From assembly GCA_024710905.1 (NCBI GenBank), contig JANJTV010000085.1, positions 1 through 64,000 on the forward strand: a DNA stretch of 64,000 bases, read 5' to 3'. Made by a program: the position numbers and the translations under genes. The notes under the pieces are model-generated. The model did no database searches, was not told the origin of the DNA, and saw only the letters and a list, made by a program, of their open reading frames with translations. The DNA is from Anaerolineales bacterium. GTDB lineage: Bacteria > Chloroflexota > Anaerolineae > Anaerolineales > Villigracilaceae. Below are positions 57,738 through 64,000 of this stretch, piece by piece; position 1 is the stretch's first letter, and every line of letters starts with the position of its first letter.

Positions 57738-59880
57738 AATCCACTCCCTCCCCGGCGCGGCTCAAGCGATTGAACAGGAAGACAAACCCGGCCAGGATAA
57801 TAACAGCGATCAGGTTGATGACAGCCGACAGGGCAAACATGCCGTTAGGCCTGAAGAACCATCCGCTGGGGTTAAAGACATTATAGGAAACGGTTGCCAG
57901 GGTGCTTTCACCGAACAGGAAAACCTGGAAAAGGTAGAACTGGTTGAAGGCGAAAATGCCGCGGATGATGATGGCGGGCAGCAACAGGGGGCGCAGCAAG
58001 GGCCAGACCACGCCTTTCAGGGTTTGCCAGCCATTGGCTCCGTCAATCTTGGCGGCGTCCAGCACGTCCGGGGGAATCATTTTCAAGCCTGCGCCAGCGG
58101 CCAGCATCATGAACGGGAAGCCATACCACACGGCGGCGATCAGGAAAACCACAAGGCGCATTTCGGCAGTATTTTGCCAGCCATTGAAGAAGCCAAACGG
58201 GATGTCCGGGCCAAAATCACGAATGGCCAGCGCCAGCCAGCCGACATCCCAGACAAAGATGTTCAGCCAAAGATAGGCGCCAATCATCTCAGGGATGGCC
58301 CAGGGCAGGATGAAAAGCGCCTGCCAGAATTTGCCCAGGCGCAGCCCGCGCTGCCACAAGATCAATGCGACGGCAACGCCAAATAGGGTTTGCAGGGAAA
58401 CCGAAACAACCGTCCACATCAGATTAAAGAACAGGATGCCGCTCCCGGCGATGTAGTCGAACACCGGCGCAAACGAGCCGATGCCAACATAGCGCACTGT
58501 ATTGGAGCGTTCCTCGATGCCGAACCTGGCAGGTTGAATCTGCCCGGTCAGCCCGCCCCAGACTTCGCGCCAGATGCCGCCTTCAAACCCGTCGCGGATG
58601 GAAGAGACGCTGAAATCGGTCATGGAGACGCCGAGCTGGAAAACCAGCGGGAAGAGGGTCAGCAAGGCGAAGGCTACCAGGCCGGGAATCAGCCAGTTGC
58701 GGGCGCGGGAGAGTTCCCGCTGAGAGTAGGTTGAGACGGCCCATTGTTCCTTCCATTGCTGGCGGTTTTTCCAGGCGCTGCGGATTGGATCCACAAACAG
58801 GGCCATTGCTCCTTCGGCGGCAGCCAGGCTGAGCGGGGCAGTCAGCACCAGGATGTATTGCGGCCATTTGGTGGGCCAGGCCAGCAGGAAGAGCAGGGCT
58901 GTGACCAGCCAGATGCCATACATGCGTTCCTTCTTCCACAGCCGGGTAATACCCAGAACTGCCAGTATGGTGATGTACAGGTCTGGCGCAAAGGTAAAGG
59001 TCATCGGGTGCCAGGACTGCGGGGAGGTGCTGAGCCAGATGAATGGTTGCCAGGCAGGGAAGCCGGCGCTTTCCACCTCGCTTGCGCCGGTGGAATAGGC
59101 GGCATGGTAGAAGATCGATTCTTGCAGGCGGGCCAGAGGATCTGTCCACAGGTAGGGGTTGGCGGCAAAGAAGATGCCAACCGCCAGCACGCCCCAGCCC
59201 AGGGCCAACAAAGCGGAATTTCGCAGGCGGTTTTGCTCGCGTGCGTCCAGGAACCAATCAATCAGGATGGCGATGCCGACCAGGCAGTAGATGTATTTGG
59301 AGGCTGCAGTCAGGCCGAGCATGGCGGCAGAAAGCGCCAGCCAGGCGGTTTTATTTGTCTTTTTGTAACGCAAATACGCCAGCACAGTCAGCAGGCTGGT
59401 CAGGGAAGGCAGAGCTTCCAACATTACCTGCGCGCCGTATTTAATCGTAAATGTGTGGTTGGCAAGGAAAAGCCCGGCCAACGGATTGATGAAGGCCAAT
59501 AGTAAAACAGTCAGGGTGCTTTCGATGGCTCCGAGCGTGCGGGCAGGGGCAATCAACTCCCGCGATAGGAACCTGTCTGGTTCGGCGGTTGTGGCGCGAT
59601 CTGGCGTTAACGGTTTTTCGGGTGCCGTCAGCAGGCTGGCGCCAAACAAAATCTTTGCCAGCGGCGGGTGTTCAGGCCGGTAATTGAACTCACTTAGCCC
59701 GGCCAGGTCGCCAGAGCGGAACACAGCGGCATATTCCTGCGCGGCGCGGATGTAATCATCCTCGTCATAATCCACAGACAGGGTTTGCACGGCATGCATA
59801 CGCCAGTTCCAGGCCAGCCAGGCCACTGCCAGCGCTGCCAGGAATCGCAGCAGGATGACTACCGGGCGGGGGATGTTCAT
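57730..59880 (-). CDS. Fusion protein: N-terminal GT39/PMT-like glycosyltransferase domain + C-terminal MalF-like ABC transporter permease
   Basis: 716-aa single ORF. N-half: DYDEDDYIRAAQEYA, NYRPEHPPLAKILFG, WPTKWPQYILVLTAPLSLAA. C-half: permease EAA loop DVLDAAKIDGANGWQTLKGVVWPLLRP. Confidence 0.88.
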   Translation of the reverse strand: MNIPRPVVILLRFLAALAVAWLAWNWRMHAVQTLSVDYDEDDYIRAAQEYAAVFRSGDLAGLSEFNYRPEHPPLAKILFGASLLTAPEKPLTPDRATTAEPDRFLSRELIAPARTLGAIESTLTVLLLAFINPLAGLFLANHTFTIKYGAQVMLEALPSLTSLLTVLAYLRYKKTNKTAWLALSAAMLGLTAASKYIYCLVGIAILIDWFLDAREQNRLRNSALLALGWGVLAVGIFFAANPYLWTDPLARLQESIFYHAAYSTGASEVESAGFPAWQPFIWLSTSPQSWHPMTFTFAPDLYITILAVLGITRLWKKERMYGIWLVTALLFLLAWPTKWPQYILVLTAPLSLAAAEGAMALFVDPIRSAWKNRQQWKEQWAVSTYSQRELSRARNWLIPGLVAFALLTLFPLVFQLGVSMTDFSVSSIRDGFEGGIWREVWGGLTGQIQPARFGIEERSNTVRYVGIGSFAPVFDYIAGSGILFFNLMWTVVSVSLQTLFGVAVALILWQRGLRLGKFWQALFILPWAIPEMIGAYLWLNIFVWDVGWLALAIRDFGPDIPFGFFNGWQNTAEMRLVVFLIAAVWYGFPFMMLAAGAGLKMIPPDVLDAAKIDGANGWQTLKGVVWPLLRPLLLPAIIIRGIFAFNQFYLFQVFLFGESTLATVSYNVFNPSGWFFRPNGMFALSAVINLIAVIILAGFVFLFNRLSRAGEGVDYA
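58823..58895. repeat. 73-bp direct repeat, copy 1
   Basis: gccaggctgagcggggcagtcagcaccaggatgtattgcggccatttggtgggccaggccagcaggaagagca, identical to 59953-60025. Confidence 0.97.
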
Positions 59881-61016
59881 TATTTTCTCTCAATCAGGGC
59901 ACGTAGGTCGGCCCAGGTTTCTCTTAAGACGATCAAGATGGTTTCACCCGCGGCCAGGCTGAGCGGGGCAGTCAGCACCAGGATGTATTGCGGCCATTTG
60001 GTGGGCCAGGCCAGCAGGAAGAGCATGCCGACCACCAGCCAGAGCGCGTATACGCGCTGGTTTCGCCACAGGCGCACCAGGCCTAGCACAGCCAGGGTAA
60101 TCATCAACATGTCCACTGAAAAAGCAAAGACATTTTCGGGGTGCCAGTCTTTTGCCGAGGTGACAATCCAGATGAACGGCTGGTAGGTTGGGAAGGCGGT
60201 TGCCAGCACCTCCGGTGCGGAGGTGGAGTAATTTTGGTGGAAGAAGAGCGACTCGCCCATCCGCCCGATGGGGTCAGGCCACAGGTAGGTATTTACGAGG
60301 AAAAACGCCAGAAGCGAGGCCGCGCCCCAGGTTCCGGCGGCGCGCACCAGGCCCAGCCAGCCTTCTTTTGTCCTGGGGGTGGAGAATATCCAATCGACCA
60401 GGATGGCGAACCCGACCACGGCATACAGGTATTTGCTGGCGGCGGTCAGGCCGAGGAAGATGGCTGATGCGGCCAGCCAGGCATTGAAGTGGGCGGGCTC
60501 CCCCGGGGCGGAATTCCGTTTCGCCAGGCTGTAGCACACGACGGCCGCCAGGCTGGTGAACGAGGCCACACCTTCCAGGTAGATGACGCTGGTGTATTTA
60601 ATCGTCATGGTATGGGAGGCCAGAAAGAACCCGCCCAGCGGATTCACCATTGCCAACAGGCCTGCTGTTAATGCGCCGAAGACTGCCGAAAGGGTGCGCG
60701 CATTCATGCCTGCCGGGGCCAACACCAGTTGGAAGGGATCAATGGCCGGGGTGGGTGAAGACAGGATGACCAACCCGAATAACACCTTGTTCAAGGGGGG
60801 GTGCTCTGGGTTGGGATTGGTTTGCAGGAACCCGCCCCAGTTGCCGGTACTGAACAATTCTTTGAATTGTAGGGCTGCTGAGAGATAGACGGCTTCGTCG
60901 TTATCGACCGGCAGGTTGTTGACGGCCTGCATGCGCAGGTTAAATGCCATTCCTGTGACAATCAGGAAAGCCAGTATTGGGACCAGGAATTTGAAGAAAG
61001 GGTTATTTTTCATCAC
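59880..61016 (-). CDS. GT39/PMT-like membrane glycosyltransferase, paralogue of the N-half of the fusion
   Basis: 378 aa; LPVDNDEAVYLSAALQF, NPNPEHPPLNKVLFGLVIL, WPTKWPQYILVLTAPLSLAAGE; TAATG 1-nt overlap with the fusion ORF. Confidence 0.85.
   Translation of the reverse strand: MMKNNPFFKFLVPILAFLIVTGMAFNLRMQAVNNLPVDNDEAVYLSAALQFKELFSTGNWGGFLQTNPNPEHPPLNKVLFGLVILSSPTPAIDPFQLVLAPAGMNARTLSAVFGALTAGLLAMVNPLGGFFLASHTMTIKYTSVIYLEGVASFTSLAAVVCYSLAKRNSAPGEPAHFNAWLAASAIFLGLTAASKYLYAVVGFAILVDWIFSTPRTKEGWLGLVRAAGTWGAASLLAFFLVNTYLWPDPIGRMGESLFFHQNYSTSAPEVLATAFPTYQPFIWIVTSAKDWHPENVFAFSVDMLMITLAVLGLVRLWRNQRVYALWLVVGMLFLLAWPTKWPQYILVLTAPLSLAAGETILIVLRETWADLRALIERK
59953..60025. repeat. 73-bp direct repeat, copy 2
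   Basis: Identical to 58823-58895. Confidence 0.97.
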
Positions 61017-61950
61017 GTTTCCTCAGGGCAAGTAGGGATAGGTATTCAAAAACCAGGTTGGCGGCCAGCACTGAAGTGATGTCGCCGTGGTCGTACGGGG
61101 GCGAAACTTCGACCACATCCGCGCCGATGATGTCCAATCCATGCAGGCCGCGCACCAGTTGCAGCAGCTGGTAACTGCTCAGGCCGCCCACTTCCGGGGT
61201 GCCGGTACCAGGCGCATAGGCCGGATCTGCCGAGTCAATATCCAGCGAAATATACAACGGACCTTGTATGCGCTGTTGAATTTCCTCCACAACGGCAAGG
61301 ATGCCTTTTTCCATCACTTCATGGATGGTAATCATCCGCGCGCCAAGTGCCAGGGCTTCGGCATAATCATTCTCGCCGCTGACCGGGCCGCGAATGCCAA
61401 CCTGGATGTACCCATCCTTGCGAATCAGGCCTTCCTGCAGGGCATACCGGAAGGGTGTCCCGTGACTGTAGGGAACGGACTCAAATTCGGCTTCCCAGGT
61501 ATCGATGTGGGCGTCGATGTGGACGACGTTGACCGGGCCGTAGTGTTTGGCGTGGGCGCGCAGCAGGGGCAGGGCCGTACTATGATCGCCGCCCAGGCTG
61601 ATTAATGTACAACCAGATTGAATGACCTTGCTGGCGGTTTCTGTGATGGCCTGCATGGTATGTTCAATGGAAGTCGGGATAATACTGACATCGCCATAAT
61701 CGACGATGTTCAGGTGATCAGTCGGGCGGATGTTCAGGGTGCTGTTGTAGCCCCAGATTATCAGTGACATTTCACGGATTTTGCGCGGGCCAAAGCGCGT
61801 GCCGCTGCGGTGGGAGGTGGCGCTGTCGTAAGGGATGCCCATTACGGCCACATCCACGCCTTGTAGATCGCGGGTGGCGGGCTGGCGCATGAAACTGGGG
61901 ATGCCCATAAACGGTTGCAGGCCGTCCCCGAAGGCGGGATTTTCGTTCAT
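61003..61950 (-). CDS. Agmatinase / ureohydrolase family
   Basis: 315 aa; SLGGDHSTALPLL, HIDAHIDTW, SLDIDSADPAYAPGTGTPEVGG metal-binding motifs. Confidence 0.93.
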   Translation of the reverse strand: MNENPAFGDGLQPFMGIPSFMRQPATRDLQGVDVAVMGIPYDSATSHRSGTRFGPRKIREMSLIIWGYNSTLNIRPTDHLNIVDYGDVSIIPTSIEHTMQAITETASKVIQSGCTLISLGGDHSTALPLLRAHAKHYGPVNVVHIDAHIDTWEAEFESVPYSHGTPFRYALQEGLIRKDGYIQVGIRGPVSGENDYAEALALGARMITIHEVMEKGILAVVEEIQQRIQGPLYISLDIDSADPAYAPGTGTPEVGGLSSYQLLQLVRGLHGLDIIGADVVEVSPPYDHGDITSVLAANLVFEYLSLLALRKRDEK

Positions 61951-62014
61951 GCTCGCTCCTGTCGGACAAAAAAAGACACAGTTGCCTGTGCCTTTATCCT
62001 ATCACAAGGTTTGC

Positions 62015-63088
62015 TTACTCGTCATCATCCAGACCGGCAGAAAGGCGGTCGGCCTCATCGCGGGTCGAGAGTTCTTCAATGAAGATATCAATATCGCCAT
62101 TCATCACCACCGGCAGGTTGTGGGATGAAATACCAATGCGATGGTCGGTGACGCGGCTTTGCGGGTAATTGTAGGTGCGGATTTTTTCCGAACGTTCGCC
62201 TGTGCCGACTTGCGAACGACGCTCGGCTTCCAACTCGTTGCGGCGCTTTAGTTCTTCCATTTCGAAGAGCCGGGCACGCAGGATGCTCATGGCACGCATT
62301 TTGTTCTGCAACTGTGAGCGTTCGTCCTGGCAGGTGACGACCATGCCGGTCGGCTTGTGATGCAGGCGCACCGCGGTGGAGTTCTTCTGCACGTTCTGGC
62401 CGCCCGCGCCTGCCGAACGATAGACTTCTACCTCAATATCTGAATCGGGGATGTGGATTTCAACATCATCTACTTCAGCCAGTACAGCCACGGTGGCCGT
62501 GGATGTATGGATGCGCCCCTGTGATTCGGTGGCCGGGACGCGCTGGACGCGATGTACACCCGACTCATACTTGAGTTTGGAGTATGCGCCGTGTCCTTTG
62601 ATTTCAAAGGTGATTTCCTTGTAGCCGCCGATGCCAATCTCATTGGCAGACATGATCTCTGATTTCCAACGTTGGCGCTCGGCGTAGAGCGTATACATGC
62701 GGAAGAGGTCGGCTGCAAACAGGGCCGCCTCGTCGCCACCCGTCCCGGCGCGGATTTCGACGATTACGTTCTTGTCGTCACGCGGGTCTTTGGGTACGAG
62801 CATACCCTTGAGTTGATCTTCCAGGGCGGGGATTTTCCCTTCCAGTTCGGCAATTTCCAACTCGGCCAGCCCGCGCATTTCTTCATCTGTTTCGGTTTCC
62901 AGCATGGAGCGGGCTTCTTCCAACCGTTTCATGGCCTGGCGGTATTCGCGGGCTTTTTCCACCAGTTGTTCCAGGTCGCTGCGTTCCTTGTTGAGTTCGG
63001 CAGCGCGCTGGTAGTCGTTGCCCACTTCCATGAGCTGCTGGTTGATTTCATCAAAACGTTCTTCAATTCCTGCTAATTTGTCGAGCAT
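62015..63088 (-). CDS. prfA: Peptide chain release factor 1
   Basis: 357 aa; [57 protein letters not shown] (GGQ). Confidence 0.96.
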   Translation of the reverse strand: MLDKLAGIEERFDEINQQLMEVGNDYQRAAELNKERSDLEQLVEKAREYRQAMKRLEEARSMLETETDEEMRGLAELEIAELEGKIPALEDQLKGMLVPKDPRDDKNVIVEIRAGTGGDEAALFAADLFRMYTLYAERQRWKSEIMSANEIGIGGYKEITFEIKGHGAYSKLKYESGVHRVQRVPATESQGRIHTSTATVAVLAEVDDVEIHIPDSDIEVEVYRSAGAGGQNVQKNSTAVRLHHKPTGMVVTCQDERSQLQNKMRAMSILRARLFEMEELKRRNELEAERRSQVGTGERSEKIRTYNYPQSRVTDHRIGISSHNLPVVMNGDIDIFIEELSTRDEADRLSAGLDDDE

Positions 63089-63118
63089 ACAACCACATTC
63101 CTTAAATGAATATTCGCA

Positions 63119-63146
63119 AAAAGGCGCGGCATGCGCCGCGCCTTCA
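63119..63146. terminator. Hairpin between the small membrane gene and prfA
   Basis: AAGGCGCGGC-atgc-GCCGCGCCTT. Confidence 0.6.
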
Positions 63147-63164
63147 AATTATACCACCAGCCGG

Positions 63165-63311
63165 TTAGCTGGTGACAAAGGCCGAAAGCACCAGCGAAAG
63201 CACCAGGAGGATGGAAATGGTGAAAAAGATGATACGGTACACCTGTAAACGGCGCTCGTCGCGGCTCGGGCGTTCGGGTTTGGGAGCGTTGCTTTTCACT
63301 TTCTTTGCCAT
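63165..63311 (-). CDS. Small single-TM protein, unknown
   Basis: From MAKKVKSNAPKPERPSRDERRLQVYRIIFFTISILLVLSLVLSAFVTS. Confidence 0.6.
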   Translation of the reverse strand: MAKKVKSNAPKPERPSRDERRLQVYRIIFFTISILLVLSLVLSAFVTS

Positions 63312-63327
63312 GGTCGATTCCTTTCTT

Positions 63328-63705
63328 TTAGCCAGCATGTTTCTGGAAGGCCGCCTGCATGGCCTGCTCCAGTTCGTCAATGCTGACAGGTTTGGTGACA
63401 TACGCGTCTGCGCCCAGATTGAGGGCTTCATCAATCTGGATGTCGGTGGCCTCGGAGGAGAGCATGATTACCGGCAGGTTTTGCAGTTCCGGGCGGCGGC
63501 GTACAAACTCCAGCATCATGATGCCGGTCACCTCGGGCATGTTGATGTCGAGGATTAACAAGTCGGGGCGTTTGCCATCCAGGAATTCGCGCGCGGCTAG
63601 TCGTGGGTGTAAAAAATGACGCGCTTCGCCATCCAGCAGTTTCAGCATCAGCGTGACTGCCCGCGCCATTTCCTCGTCATCGTCCACGATCCAGATTTGT
63701 TTCAT
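63328..63705 (-). CDS. Stand-alone response-regulator receiver protein
   Basis: IWIVDDDEEMA, LLILDINMPEVTG, YVTKPVSIDEL: canonical receiver residues. Confidence 0.93.
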   Translation of the reverse strand: MKQIWIVDDDEEMARAVTLMLKLLDGEARHFLHPRLAAREFLDGKRPDLLILDINMPEVTGIMMLEFVRRRPELQNLPVIMLSSEATDIQIDEALNLGADAYVTKPVSIDELEQAMQAAFQKHAG

Positions 63706-64000
63706 TCCAGGTGCGCCCGAATGGATTGCGCCACTGCCAGGGTAATGCCTTTTACCTGCATCAATTCCTCCGGCGAGGCGTCCCTAATCTTATCCACATC
63801 ACCAAAATGTTTCAAGAGGGCCTTTCGGCGCTCCGGCCCCACGCCGGGGATGCTGTCCAACTGGCTGGCCAGCCCCTGTTTCGAGCGGCGTTTGCGGTGG
63901 GCGGTAATGCCAAAGCGATGCGCCTCGTCGCGGATGCGCTGCACCAGGTACAGGCCCTGGCTGTTGCGTTGCAGCATCAGCCCGTCTGATTTATGCGGGA
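63702..64000 (-). CDS. uvrC: Excinuclease ABC subunit C, C-terminal part (runs off the window)
   Basis: QGLYLVQRIRDEAHRFGITAHRKRRSK and HhH SIPGVGPERRKALLKHFGDVDKIRDASPEEL; open at the window edge. Confidence 0.9.
   Translation of the reverse strand, partial: PHKSDGLMLQRNSQGLYLVQRIRDEAHRFGITAHRKRRSKQGLASQLDSIPGVGPERRKALLKHFGDVDKIRDASPEELMQVKGITLAVAQSIRAHLE

Overview
The window is a dense chromosomal segment of about 64 kb from a high-GC bacterium. Protein style and gene content suggest Chloroflexota/Anaerolineae; this is an inference, since no rRNA is present. About 60 coding genes are supported. Most are housekeeping: ligA, malic enzyme, recX-rny, lon, folC, murJ, rimO, rplI, cydAB, nadE, selA, tsaD, prmC, prfA and the uvrC 3' part. 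I found no CRISPR array, prophage, transposon, rRNA or tRNA. The most unusual content is as follows. (1) A single 716-aa ORF (57730-59880, -) fuses a GT39/PMT-like glycosyltransferase half to a MalF-type ABC-transporter permease half. It sits between a stand-alone paralogue of its glycosyltransferase half and a MalG-type permease. This module, plus an agmatinase-family gene, lies inside a prfA...prmC-sua5 gene string, with overlapping gene ends through most of the module. (2) A 73-bp perfect direct repeat is shared by the two GT paralogues. (3) A candidate structured ncRNA with its own promoter and terminator lies at about 12.77-13.07 kb, upstream of recX. (4) A Ser/Thr kinase carries a histidine-kinase (ComP-like) membrane sensor module. 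(5) A two-gene multiheme cytochrome locus has a collagen-like stalk and non-canonical CX3CH/CX4CH heme sites. (6) There is an ANT(4')/kanamycin nucleotidyltransferase homologue. (7) A degenerate-receiver response regulator has direct repeats in its promoter. (8) An Rrf2-cydA-cydB operon has an operator-like repeat. All family calls come from reading the protein sequences; no database search was run.
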